Shown piece by piece: positions 24,240 through 35,200 of a stretch of DNA of 64,000 bases (positions are counted from its first letter, which is position 1; the number at the start of each line of letters is the position of its first letter). The stretch spans positions 100,259,367-100,323,366 of the forward strand of contig OZ038381.1 of assembly GCA_964036045.1 (NCBI GenBank), given 5' to 3'. This DNA is from Eutreptiella sp. 'Long Island Sound 2002'. Lineage: Eukaryota; Euglenozoa; Euglenophyceae; Eutreptiales; Eutreptiaceae. The notes under the pieces are model-generated. The model did not search any database, was not told where the DNA came from, and saw nothing but the letters and a program-made list of their open reading frames with translations. The translations under genes were made by a program, and so were the position numbers.

Positions 24240-25200
24240 TTTCCCTGGACATAGTAGATGAAGGCCTCAAGAGGTTGAACAGCAACAGCTCCCCTGGACT
24301 GGACGGCTTCTCGGCAAAATTCTTCAAGAGGTTCTCAGAAATTTGGAGCCGCAAATGTATGAGTCACTGAAACGCTTCCTCGACGCGGGTACCATGCCGG
24401 AGACATGGACTTCGGGAGTGGTGACAATGATCCCCAAGAGAAAAGCAATGCAAACGCCAGATTCTCTCCGACCAACTACGCTGCAAACGACACGGCAGAA
24501 GTGGCTCACCAACATTCTCCTGATCCAGTTGGAGGAGGTACTTCTCCGCTGCATCCCGTCACAGCAAACGGGTTTCCTTCGTCACAGAAGTAACCTCCAG
24601 CATGTCTATGGGTCACGGGCTCTCTGGGATGGCTTACGTGAAGGAGCGGCGTTGTCAGTGGACTTTAGAAATGCGTTCCCCACGATGTCTCACGAGATGG
24701 TGTCGGCGGCATTGGGTATAATGTGCATACCGTTCCTGTACATCCGACTGATACTGCATCTTTTACGTGCGCCGTATCTGTACTCAGTTGGTAAGGGATA
24801 CGTTCCAGGGGTCTACCACCATCCGCGTGCAGGCACGCGCCAGGGAGACCCACTCTCCCCAGCACTGTTCTCCCTGGTGGCGTCCTTTGTGATTTTCCCG
24901 CTACAAGACCTGGGTCCAGGACTGACTATCATGATGTATGCGGATGACCTCATCATCTTCTTGGATGGACGGGCCAACCCGCAGCTGCTGGGGAAGGTAT
25001 GGGAAGTGGTGTTTTGCTTTGGACAGTTTTCTGGGCTGAAGGTCAACCTGAATAAAACGGCGGCGATAGTTCGCAACTGTGGGGGAATGGAGTGGGCGAG
25101 GGTTTTCGGGACATTGGGGTGGACGTCAAAAACTTCGTCAAGTATGTGGGTGTACGCTTGGGGAATATACGGCACCACCAGGATGACCGGGGATGGGGGC
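24240..25200 (+). pseudogene. Reverse transcriptase domain of retro 2
   Basis: The fingers start with NSSPGLDGFSAKFF, then after a frameshift PETWTSGVVTMIPKR. Motif A is SVDFRNAFPTMSH (about 24,656-24,690), motif B is GTRQGDPLSPALFS, motif C is MMYADDLIIF (YADD at 24,937-24,948), motif D is GLKVNLNKT, and after another frameshift KYVGVRLGNI. All catalytic Asp residues are present. Confidence 0.88.
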
Positions 25201-26159
25201 TGACAATAGAGCAGGCTTTTGCACCAGCACTGCAAGAGGCCTTTCGTCGTGCACGGGTGGTATCCACGTTGCAGTTGTCGATGGACGAACGTGCCTTCAT
25301 CCTGACATCATGGATCCTGCCACTTGTGGCCTGGGTATCAAAGGCATGCTATGCCCCAGTCTCAGTGATCAGGCAGCTAAAGCTGGTGTACCACGTGATC
25401 ATGGGCACCAACAGTTGGGGAATCACTCTCCCAATCGTCTCACGGCCACGGACGCAAGGGGGACTGGCACTGCCGGAGCTAGAGCTGTTTCTCATGCACC
25501 AGGCAGCGGCTCCGTTCGTCAGCCTCTTGGGAGAGCCTCACAAGTATCCCAACAAGGCAGTGGAGACCTTCTATGCATGGGCGACAACCATCGCGTTCAC
25601 ACCGTCCAAAGACAACCTCCCATATATTCAGCTGGGCATGGTCCGGACGGCGGAGCTGACGTTCTTGGGATGGTCGGCAAAGGCACACTCATATATCCAA
25701 CGGGTGGCCCCACAGGTGGCCCCCCCCGGCAAACCGGGATCAGCTGCCACTGTGGCACTCTGTGTACTTACGAAATGAGTTCAACTGCTCCTACTACAAC
25801 ATGAAAATGATCCGGCAGGGACTGCTGACGTGGGGTCAATTGCAATCCTTGGAAGACGTGAGGCTGTTGAATGCTCTGCCTCGAAGATGGAAAGGGGTGT
25901 ACAATCATGGCGGACGACTCCTCAATAAAGTCCCGTCACAAGGGGGGTTTGATACCCCCGCAGTCCACGCCTAAAACTGGACCAGGGCATGGCTGCTTCA
26001 GTTCTACGCCTCTCAGCTGGGGGTCCGCGACCCACAAACACCGGAGGTATGGGAGCAATGGGCACAAGCGCAGCTACCGCCAAGGGTGCGGGACTTTGCG
26101 CAAAAAGTGGTGTGGCACAAACTGACCGTGCATGCAAGAGTCTACAAGAGATCGGGCAC

Positions 26160-26230
26160 AAACAAGTGCCCGGTGTGCTCTCAAAAGGAGACGGTCAAGC
26201 ACGCGAGGGTCGAGTGCCCCATGTTTAAAG
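26160..26230 (+). pseudogene. Zinc knuckle of retro 2 ORF2
   Basis: CPVCSQKETVKHARVECP matches C-x2-C-x7-H-x4-C, the zf-RVT pattern seen after the RT of many LINEs. It lies between the RT and the RNase H domain. Confidence 0.75.
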
Positions 26231-26754
26231 CGGCGGCGGCGGTGATACAGCACTACTATGGCCCGGTGGAAACTGGGAACGGGAAGTCTGTAGTCCAAGA
26301 CATGATGGAATCCGACCACCATGAGTGGTTGCTGAACACGAATCACGGCTGGGCAATGTGGTCGGCAAGAAGTGCCCACTGGCGATACCGATGCGAAGTC
26401 AAAGCAGGAGCATCACCGATGTTCACATCGTACCTAACAACCTGGCTTAGGGAGCTGTGTGAATGGGTGGGGTTTTACTCAGGAGAGCGCAGGGAGCAGT
26501 GGAGAGGCTTCCAGCAGTCACTGGAGCAACTCCGAGATACCGGAGTGCAGCCGCGACAAGGGGAAGTACGAGTACATGGGGGATTGAGTGCATGGTGGCA
26601 AACACACACGGAGTGCTTCACGCAAGAGCGCACAGCCGACAAACACAGTTGGCATAGGGAAACAAAATCACGCCCGAAGCGCCCGAGGCAGGCAGGCCCG
26701 GGAGTGCTACAAGGAGTGCAAGATCTGATTGCGGAACTGGTTGCAAAGGGTTAC

Positions 26755-27210
26755 ATGATTGTGTACACGGACGGGTCATCAAAAAGACTGGGCCACAAGG
26801 ACATGCGCAGGGCCGGTGTCTTTGGCGTATTCGCAGCAGAAGATGAGCAAGGGCCTGAGGTGCGTTTTGCGGCTACGTACCAACACGCCACAGGCAAACA
26901 AACAACGGAGCGGAGCTTTTGGCAGCACTGGAAGCCCTACAGGGGTTCTGGGTGCCCAAGCTGGCAATCCTCACCGACTCACAGTACGTGCAACTGGGAG
27001 CGCGTGGCAGGGCCCAACACTGGAAGTCAAAGGGATGGACAACCACGTCTGGTAAGCTGCAGGTCCACGTTCCCGTCTGGGAAATGCTGCTCCAGGAAAT
27101 GGCGACGCCAGGAAGAGAAGTCAGGTGGGAGCATGTCCCAGCGCGTGTCAACGTGCAGGGGAATGAGGTGGCAAATGGATTGGCGATGGAAGGCATGTGC
27201 TCGAGCCCGC
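26755..27210 (+). pseudogene. RNase H domain of retro 2, frameshifted
   Basis: IVYTDGSSKR (first Asp at 26,770-26,772), then after a frameshift near 26,920 AALEALQGF (Glu) and LTDSQYV (Asp at 26,976-26,978), then HVPARVNVQGNEVANGLA. The last block normally reads GNEEADxLA. Here Asn takes the place of the fourth catalytic Asp. It would remove the RNA strand of the hybrid. Inactive in this copy. Confidence 0.75.
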
Positions 27211-27344
27211 TGTGGTCTCAACATGTTGCACAACAGTCATCATCAGGGTCGGAATCCTTGGTAGGGTTGAGGGGAGGAATCAGGATCCGAATCAGAGGAC
27301 ACCAAAGCACTCTGGTCATCCCTGGGTATGGTACCCATGGATAG

Positions 27345-28492
27345 TAATGAGCCGACAGGGGAAGCATCCAGGGAACTAGCACCACGTGGAATGGGTCCAT
27401 ACACCTCAAGCAGTTCGGAAAGTGAGGACTTAAGGACAGGACACACACACCAGGGAGGTTTGTTGACTGAACTGTTTGCAGCGGAAACACTGTCCTTCAG
27501 CATAGATGTGAGCGACACCAGGCGGCAGCGTAAGAGGCGAAAGCTCAGGAAAAGCAGGAACCCAGGACAGGGTCGATGACGACAGAGCCTGTAACCCCTC
27601 CATTCTGGTGCGTATATCTCACAGGTTTCAAGCCCAACAATGCCTGCATGTCTGAAACCTGCGTTCTTACGCAGAGCTTCTCGTCACAAGAGCCGCGTCC
27701 TGTCGCGGCGAGCAGCAACACACAGGAGTGACAACAAAAGCGGCTAAACTCCGGCACACACTCGCATCCTGTCGCGGAAGAGCTTCCGGGCGTAATGCCG
27801 CCGGGAAGGACATGAAAGGAGCAGGGACCACGTCAGCAACGGCATGGCCCTTACACACAAATCCAGCCAGCCCCAAAGAAGGTCAAGCCTCAGCAAGAAC
27901 ACCAGCGTTTCAAGGTGCAAGCACTGAGCCAGCTGGACGCCATTGCGAACGAAGGACCGAGGGCAGTCGAAGCAGAGCTGACCACAATGGCCTGGGCCCG
28001 CAATCAGCAGATCTGGCTCCGACTGGACCAACCACAGAGCACCAGGATGCACTGTGAGATTGTGGACAATCATGGGGCACCATTGCTGATGAGCAATCAG
28101 GAGCTCTACTCAGTGATGGTCCAAATCAACTGGACCCTGAAGACTCAAGCTCTGGCGAACATGTAGGTCCAGTGGCGACCCAAAAGTGCAGGCAAGTGGC
28201 ATCCGTTCCAGTGGGAGGCGATCCTCCACCGTCCGACGGCAGAGGGACACACGGCGGTGCCCTCCTCTGTGAGCAGAACTGGAGACTGCATGCATGTGTG
28301 GCTGGCGGGCCGAGCTGACCTCTTGAGGTTGTTCCAGAGAACGCTCTTCAGGCAGGCGGACCCGGTACCCGGGGACGCTGTGCGGTTCCTCTACACGCTG
28401 CTGAGCACACCCCCATGCGAAAGGCGATATGCCTGACAGGGGATGACACGCAGGGGGGAGTAGGACAGATCGGGGCAAGTGATGCGGATAAC
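27345..28492 (+). other. 3' part of retro 2, non-coding
   Basis: About 1.1 kb with no frame that looks like protein and no recognised repeat. A short duplicated motif around 'cctgtcgcgg' occurs at 27,699 and 27,768. It is probably 3' UTR, with an undefined end. Confidence 0.35.
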
Positions 28493-28575
28493 AACTCGTA
28501 GTAGCTCAGTGGGTATACCGCACCTCTTCTGTCTTGTAGAGGAGGGTTCGAACCCCGAGGGGGATAGAGATCCAC
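28493..28575 (+). other. tRNA-like sequence with pol III A and B boxes
   Basis: TAGCTCAGTGG (28,502-28,512) fits the A box TRGYNNAGNGG and GGTTCGAACC (28,545-28,554) fits the B box GGTTCGANNCC, at tRNA-like spacing. A CCTCT/AGAGG pair could form the anticodon stem, but the loop would be 10 bases, the D stem does not pair, only three T-stem pairs form and no acceptor stem is found. It is more likely a tRNA pseudogene or a SINE head than a working tRNA. Confidence 0.5.
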
Positions 28576-28600
28576 CGAACGTCCCGAAAACCCTTTTTAT

Positions 28601-28710
28601 GTGAGAGAGAGAGAGTGGGACGCAATGGGAGAGGAACGGAGAGAAGGAGAGAGAGAGAGAGAGAGAGAGGGCACGAGAGAGAGAGAGAGACGGAGAGAGT
28701 GGGAGAGAGA
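28601..28710. repeat. (GA)n-rich tract
   Basis: Interrupted GA dinucleotide repeats directly after the tRNA-like sequence. A purine-rich tail of this kind could belong to a SINE, but no second copy is present in the window to test this. Confidence 0.85.
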
Positions 28711-29387
28711 CCCACAGAGCAAGAGTCGGGGGCTAATCGGCGCTAAGGGAGGGTGGTGGGTGCGAGCTGACCGGGGTGTATGGGAAGCCATGGCAGCAAA
28801 GAGCAGCTTAATGGTGAAACAACGGGGCGCCATTGCGCCCCCGGGGCGCGGGCGCGACACGTCGTTACGTGTAGGAAAGCCCGAGCATGACAGGGGCAGC
28901 GAGAATGCGGCCCATGTGAGGGTGTTGGGTGCGAGTAGACATGGATATGTGGGCCGCCAGTGCACGCATGGTGTGGTGCTGAAAAAGGTATGCGCCACAA
29001 TACAGCAATGATCTGTTGAAGTGTCCAGCCACCAAAACTTTTGGTGCAACGTTGAGACGCCTTTGCGCCACCAAAGGCGCCTTTGTGCCCCCGAAGTTCG
29101 GGTATGACACGTCCTCACGTGCCAGAGAGCAAGAGCAAGACAAGGGCAGCATGAGCACGAACTGCAGGGCAAGGGTTAGAGACTAACCGGCACTGTGCGA
29201 GGGTGGTGGGTGCGAGCTTACCTCAGTGTACAGATGACCAAGGCCAAAGCACAGTCAGCAACCACCTGGTGTGGTACAAAACTGGTCTGCGCTGCAGTGC
29301 GGCGAGAAAAAACACTGAACAATGTGGTTATGACCATGCGCTTGTGACACGGGGGCGTATGCGAGCCCAGCATCCGATGCCTCATGG
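28711..29387. other. Degenerate duplicated segment with LINE APE remnant
   Basis: Two diverged copies of a segment of about 450 bp, recognisable by 'agggtggtgggtgcgagct' at 28,750 and 29,200 and by 'gacacgtc..acgtg' at about 28,856 and 29,107. Positions 29,062-29,130 resemble the APE coding region of retro 2 near 23,241-23,297 and would encode AFVPPKFGYDTSSRAREQE against AFAPPEFEHDTSLRAREHE. I see no intact gene. Confidence 0.45.
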
Positions 29388-29770
29388 CCTTTGTAATAGC
29401 TACGCCCTTTTAATAGCTACAGTAGGCGTAGGGACCGTATTAATTTGGTACCTAATTTTAATTCGGTACAAATGTAGTGCAGGCGCATAACACATGGGTT
29501 TGGTGACAAATTTGACAGCTACATAGGGTCATGGATGCCTCATAGCTTGTGAGAACATGGGTGTGAACCTGAATTTTCATGTCTCAAACACTTTCCTGTG
29601 TTTGCATGCCTTTGGGAACATGGGCGGAGGTTCAGGTGCACTCATACCATGCATTCTCTCACGTGTATGTCGGTAGTTGTATGTGTCGTGCGCAAGCTAC
29701 GCCCTTGTAATAGCTACAGTAGGCGTAGGGACCGTATTAATTCCGTACTTTGGCGTAGCTATTACAAAGG
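29388..29770. mobile_element. MITE-like element, 19-bp perfect inverted ends
   Basis: CCTTTGTAATAGCTACGCC at 29,388-29,406 is the exact reverse complement of GGCGTAGCTATTACAAAGG at 29,752-29,770, giving an element of 383 bp. A subterminal segment (29,399-29,450) is repeated directly at 29,695-29,747 with few differences, so both ends share an extra copy. It is non-coding. No clear target duplication is seen. The right end runs into a G tract and (TA)n. The superfamily is not assigned. Confidence 0.7.
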
Positions 29771-29777
29771 GGGGGGG

Positions 29778-29778
<1 letters not shown>

Positions 29779-29815
<37 letters not shown>
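29779..29815. repeat. (TA)n microsatellite
   Basis: Pure TA dinucleotides between the MITE and element A copy 7. Confidence 0.95.
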
Positions 29816-29817
<2 letters not shown>

Positions 29818-30950
29818 TCCAATCTGCACTCCTCTGCCCAACTCTAGGTGGCCCCACCATGCGGCTGTAAGGTACGTGCAGAGGGCACAACGTGGTGCAT
29901 ACATGTGGTGGAAGGGGCTAAACTCGGTCAAAACGGGCTCAAATGGGATAAAAGCACTTGTTTGTGCATCCCAAGTGGTCCAGGATCACTTTTGGAAAAA
30001 CGCGTTTTTGACCCATTTCTGACCCATTTTTGGTCCCAAAACAGTCTATTTTCAAGGCATTTTGGGACTTTCCATGGCCCAAAATGCATCACCACGGGCT
30101 CAAAATGGGCGAAAAACACTTGTTTGAGCATCCCTAATGGTCCCGGATCACTTTTGGAAAAAATGCATTTTCGACCCATTTTTGACCTAGTTTTGGTCCC
30201 AAAACGGCCCATTTTCAAGGCAGTTTGGGATTTTCCGTGGCCCCAAACACGCCACCACGGGCTCAAAACGGGCTAAAAACACCTGCTTGAGCATCCCAAG
30301 TGGTGTGGGAACAATTTGGAAGGAGTGATTTTTTTCGCCCCGGGGACCCCGGTGGACCCACCGTTGGCCCCCACTGTACGCGGGCTGGGCTGCCCTCCGG
30401 CTGCACCAAGTGACCACTGGTACGGGGGTCTAGGCGTCTCGTTGGCCGATTCTGAGGCTTGGAAACCACAAAAAGTGGGGGCTTGCGGGTGGAATAGGTG
30501 CCCTCGGAATTCGGTTTTGAGCCATTTAGCCCAAGATACGGCCCTTGCTTGGTTTTGGGCTTGTAGAACACGAACAACGCACATTCAGGCCATTTTTGGC
30601 CATTTTTTGGGCCGTTTCTCGGACATATCGTGGAGCTAGAGGGCGAGAAAGGGCTCTTGTTCACAGGGCAATCGAGGCACATGTGGAGTGTACGAACCGT
30701 TTGCCGTCTTTGCCCGTTTTGACTGAGTTTCAGGGCCGTTTCAGGCCAAAAAAGGCTGTTTTGGGCCACAAAATGCGGGGTTTTGGGAGGGCACCTCCAA
30801 ACTTGGCGCCCCCGCCCCGGGGCGCCACCGGTGAGTTTTTGGCTCAAAACTTGGATTTGGCCAGGGCACCACCTAGGCTCTAGGATGGCTAGAGTAGAGT
30901 AGAGCCCGGAGCGATGAGGCCGAGCAATGGCCAAAACAGAAAGCAGAAGG
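29816..30950 (-). mobile_element. Element A copy 7, left end lost
   Basis: The right end CCTCCAATCTGCACTCCTC is at 29,816-29,834, slightly diverged from the other copies. The interior has two of the 150-bp repeats and the left module, but the GCTTG repeats and terminal motif are missing because an element B fragment follows at 30,951. It is non-coding. Confidence 0.6.
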
Positions 30951-31174
30951 AGGATTCTTGTTAGGATCCTACCAGCAGTGATGTCATACCCTAATTTTGG
31001 GCATTTTAGACCTTTATGGGGGCTAATACCCACTAATAACCATACAATTCACTTCTAAAACATGTTTTTTTGTGCTTCCCGACCTCAAAATAGGGGGGGG
31101 GGTCCCTACACCCCACCCCAAGCCCCCCCAGTGACCTTGCACCCTGGTAGATATATTAGTTAACATATGCCATA
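30951..31174. mobile_element. Element B fragment, diverged
   Basis: Order of similarity to element B: TAGGATCCTACCA near 30,960, GATGTCATACCCTA near 30,981, 'aaaacatgttt' near 31,058 and the C/G tract after it. The interior is shorter than in copies 1 and 2 and the inverted ends are not preserved. Confidence 0.45.
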
Positions 31175-32212
31175 TATTACTACACCCCTCTCCCCTTAAA
31201 TTTAGCTAGGAACAACAACAAGCAACAACAAGGAAGCACGTCACCATTCTGTTTTGGCCATTGCACCTTCCCAACGCCTCAGGCTTGACTCTCCTTTAGC
31301 CATCCTAGAGCCTAGGTGGTGGCTTTGGCAAATCCAAGTTTTGAGCCAGAAACTCACCGGTGGCGGCCCGGGGCGGGGGCGCCAAGTCGGGAGGTGCCCT
31401 CCCAAATCTGTGCAATTTTGGGCCCAAAACAACCTCTTTTGGGCCAAAACGGCCCTGAAACCTGGGCAAAACGGCCAAACGAAGGCAAACGGTTGCTACA
31501 TTGCAGGTGCGCCTCGACTGCCCCGTGACCAAGAGCCCTTTCTTGCCCTCTAGCTGCACGATATGTCCGAGAAACGGCCCAAAAGTGGCCAAAAATGGCC
31601 TAAATGTGCGCTGTTTGTGTTAAACAGGCCCGAAACTAAGCAAGGGCCGTATCTTGGGCTACGTGGCTCAATTCCAAATTCCGAGGGCACCTAGTCCACC
31701 CGCAACCCCCCACTTTTTGTGGTTTCCGTCCCTCGGAATTGCCCAACGAGCCACCTAGACCCCCGTACCAGTGGTCACTTGGTGGAGCCGGAGGGCAGCC
31801 CGGCCTGCGCACGGTTGGGGCCAACGGTGGGTCCACCAGGGTCCCCGGGGCGGAAAAACAAAATTTTTCCAAAGTTGTTCCTAGACCACTTGGGATGCTC
31901 AAACAAGTTTTTTTAGCCCGTTTTGAGCCCGTGGTGACGCGTTTTGGGCCATGGAAAATCCCAAAATGCCTTAAAAATGGGCCGTTTTGGGACTAAAAAT
32001 GAGTCCAAAATGGGTCAAAAACACATTTTTCCAAAGGTGATCCCGGACCATTTTGGATGCTCAAAAAACCTTTTTAGCGCATTTTGAGCCGGTGGTGACG
32101 CGTTTTGACCCATGGAATATCCCAAAACGCCTTGAAAGCAAGCACACCGCCATTTCGTTTTGGCCATTGCCCCTTCCCATCGCCTTGGGCTCAACTCTAC
32201 TTTGGCCATCCC
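31175..32212 (+). mobile_element. Element A left module (copy 8) and rearranged end
   Basis: Normal A left module and two internal repeats to about 32,137, followed by a short out-of-order piece of the left module (32,138-32,212: 'ttcgttttggccattg' and the Tyr-like CTCTACTTTGGCCATCC). The satellite array begins directly afterwards. Confidence 0.55.
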
Positions 32213-35200
32213 CTTTGAGCGCCAAATTCCGCAAGACGAGGCGCTATACAAAAGTCGTTTGTTGCGTGCTGATGATCCACTCCCACACCCGTGTTGGACC
32301 TGCAATTATTAGAAAATGCCTTGAAAATGAAGTGTCCATGCTGTGAGCGCCTGATTCCGCAAGACGAGGCGCTATACAAAAGTCGTTTGTTGCGTGCTGA
32401 ACTTGTGCACTAGGTTCTTTCATCAAACCGTCCATGGTGATCAAACCGTCCATGCTGTGAGCGCCAGATTCCGCAAGACGAGGCGCTAAACAAAAGTCGT
32501 TTGTTGCGTGCTGAAGCTGTGCACAAGGTTCTTTCATCAAACCGTCCATGGTCATCAAACCGTCCATGCTATGAGCGCCACATTCCGCAAAACAAGTCGC
32601 TATACAAAAGTCGTTTGTTGCGTGCTGATGATCCACTCCCACACCCGTGTTGGACCCGCAATTATTGGAAAATGCCTTGAAAATGAAGTGTCCATGCTGT
32701 GAGCGCCAGATTCCGCAAGACGAGGCGCTATACAAAAGTCGTTTGTTGCGTACTGAAGTTGTGCACTAGGTTCTTTCATCAAACCGTCCATGGTGATCAA
32801 ACCGTCCATGCTGTGAGCGCCAGATTCCGCAAGACGGGGCGCTATACAAAAGTTGTTTGTTGCGTGCTGATGATCCACTCCCACACCCGTGTTGGACCTG
32901 CAATTATTGGAAAATGCCTTGAAAATGAAGTGTCCATGTTGTGAGCGCCAGATTCCGCAAGACGAGGCGCTAAACAAAAGTCGTTTGTTGCGTGCTGAAG
33001 TTGTGCACAAGGTCCTTTCATCAAACCGCCCATGGTCATCAAACCGTCCATGCTGTGAGCGCCACATTCCGCAAGATGAGGCGCTATACAAAAGTCGTTT
33101 GTTGTGTGTTGATGATCCACTTCCATACCCGTGTTGGACGTGCAATTATTGGAAAATGCCTTGAAAATGAAGTGTCCATGCTGTGAGCGCCAGATTCCGG
33201 AAGACGGGGCGCTATACAAAAGTCGTTTGTTGCGTCCTTAAGCTGTGCACTAGGTTCTTTCATCAAACCGTCCATGGTGATCAAACCGTCCATGCTGTGA
33301 GCACCAGATTCCGCAAGACGAGGCGCTATACAAAAGTCGTTTGTTGCGTGCTGAACTTGTGCACTGGGTTCTTTCATCAAACCGTCGCTGGTGATCAAAC
33401 CGTCCATGCTGTGAGCGCCACATTCCGCAAGACGAGGCGCTATATAAAAGTCGTTTGTTGTGTGTTGATGATCCACTCCCACACCCGTGTTGGACCTGCA
33501 ATTATTGGAAAATGCCTTGAAAATGAAGTGTCCATGCTGTGATCGGTGATTCCGCAAGACGAGGCGCTATACAAAAGTCGTTTGTTGCGTGCTGAAGCTG
33601 TGCACAAGGTTCTTTCATCAAACCGTCCATGGTGATCAAACCGTCCATGCTGTGAGCGCCACATTCCGCAAGACGAGGCGCTATATAAAAGTCGTTTGTT
33701 GTGTGTTGATGATCCACTCCCACACCCGTGTTGGACCTGCAATTATTGGAAAATGCCTTGAAAATGAAGTGTCCATGCTGTGAGCGCCTGATTCCGCAAG
33801 ACGAGGCGCTATACAAAAGTCGTTTGTTGCGTGCTGAACTTGTGCACTAGGTTCTTTCATCAAACCGTCCATGGTGATCAAACCGTCCATGCTGTGAGCG
33901 GCAGATTCCGCAAGACGAGGCGCTAAACAAAAGTCGTTTGTTGCGTGCTGAAGCTGTGCACAAGGTTCTTTCATCAAACCGTCCATGCTGATCAAACCGT
34001 CCATGCTGTGAGCGCCAGATTCCGCAAGACGGGGCGCTATACAAAAGTTGTTTGTTGCGTGCTGATGATCCACTCCCACACCCGTGTTGGACCTGCAATT
34101 ATTGGAAAATGCCTTGAAAATGAGCTGTCCATGTTGTGAGCGCCAGATTCCGCAAGACGAGGCGCTAAACAAAAGTCGTTTGTTGCGTGCTGAAGTTATG
34201 CACAAGGTCCTTTCATCAAACCGTCCATGGTCATCAAACCGTCCATGCTGTGAGCGCCACATTCCGCAAGACGAGGCGCTATACAAAAGTCGTTTGTTGT
34301 GTGCTGATGATCCACTTCCATACCCGTGTTGGACGTGCAATTATTGGAAAATGCCTTGAAAATGAAGTGTCCATGCTGTGATCGGTGATTCCGCAAGACG
34401 AGGCGCTATACAAAAGTCGTTTGTTGCGTGCTGAAGCTGTGCACAAGGTTCTTTCATCAGACCGTCCATGGTGATCAAACCGTCCATGCTGTGAGCGCCA
34501 CATTCCGCAAGACGAGGCGCTATATAAAAGTCGTTTGTTGTGTGTTGATGATCCACTCCCACACCCGTGTTGGACCTGCAATTATTGGAAAATGCCTTGA
34601 AAATGAAGTGTCCATGCTGTGAGCGCCTGATTCCGCAAGACGAGGCGCTATACAAAGGTCGTTTGTTGCGTGCTGAACTTGTGCACTAGGTTCTTTCATC
34701 AAACCGTCCATGGTGATCAAACCGTCCATGCTGTGAGCGGCAGATTCCGCAAGACGAGGCGCTAAACAAAAGTCGTTTGTTGCGTGCTGAAGCTGTGCAC
34801 AAGGTTCTTTCATCAAACCGTCCATGGTGATCAAACCGTCCATGCTGTGAGCGCCAGATTCCGCAAGACGGGGCGCTATACAAAAGTTGTTTGTTGCGTG
34901 CTGATGATCCACTCCCACACCCGTGTTGGACCTGCAATTATTGGAAAATGCCTTGAAAATGAGCTGTCCATGTTGTGAGCGCCAGATTCCGCAAGACGAG
35001 GCGCTAAACAAAAGTCGTTCGTTGCGTGCTGAAGTTGTGCACAAGGTCCTTTCATCAAACCGTCCATGGTCATCAAACCGTCCATGCTGTGAGCGCCACA
35101 TTCCGCAAGACGAGGCGCTATACAAAAGTCGTTTGTTGTGTGCTGATGATCCACTTCCATACCCGTGTTGGACGTGCAATTATTGGAAAATGCCTTGAAA

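Larger units (their letters stand above)
22736..27344 (+). pseudogene. Retro 2 ORF2 polyprotein (APE-RT-RNase H), broken
   Basis: The replication polyprotein of retro 2. The frame is open from ATG 22,736 but interrupted by in-frame TAA at 22,943-22,945 and 25,972-25,974, and by frameshifts near 24,335, 25,090, 25,765 and 26,920. Domains in order are APE (22,736 to about 23,590), RT (about 24,240-25,200), thumb and connection (to about 26,080), zinc knuckle (about 26,167-26,218) and RNase H (26,755-27,210). The frame after RNase H ends at TAG by 27,344. The original protein would be about 1,500 residues. Confidence 0.8.
22237..28480 (+). mobile_element. Retro 2: non-LTR (LINE) retrotransposon, decayed
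   Basis: Plus-strand element with the end of ORF1 (to 22,739) and an ORF2 (22,736-27,344) carrying APE, RT (YADD), zinc knuckle and RNase H, followed by a non-coding 3' part of about 1.1 kb. It begins directly at the microsatellite with ORF1 already open, so it is 5'-truncated. The 3' limit is uncertain. Base composition is more balanced than in retro 1, and the protein motifs are clearly different, so this is a separate family. Confidence 0.8.

Noticed and set aside
22736-27344. Alternative nuclear code with TAA/TAG as Gln as an established fact
   Set aside because: Only six sites, both elements also have many indels, and the intact 5.5-kb Rep/helicase frame uses CAA/CAG only. It is kept as a testable remark.
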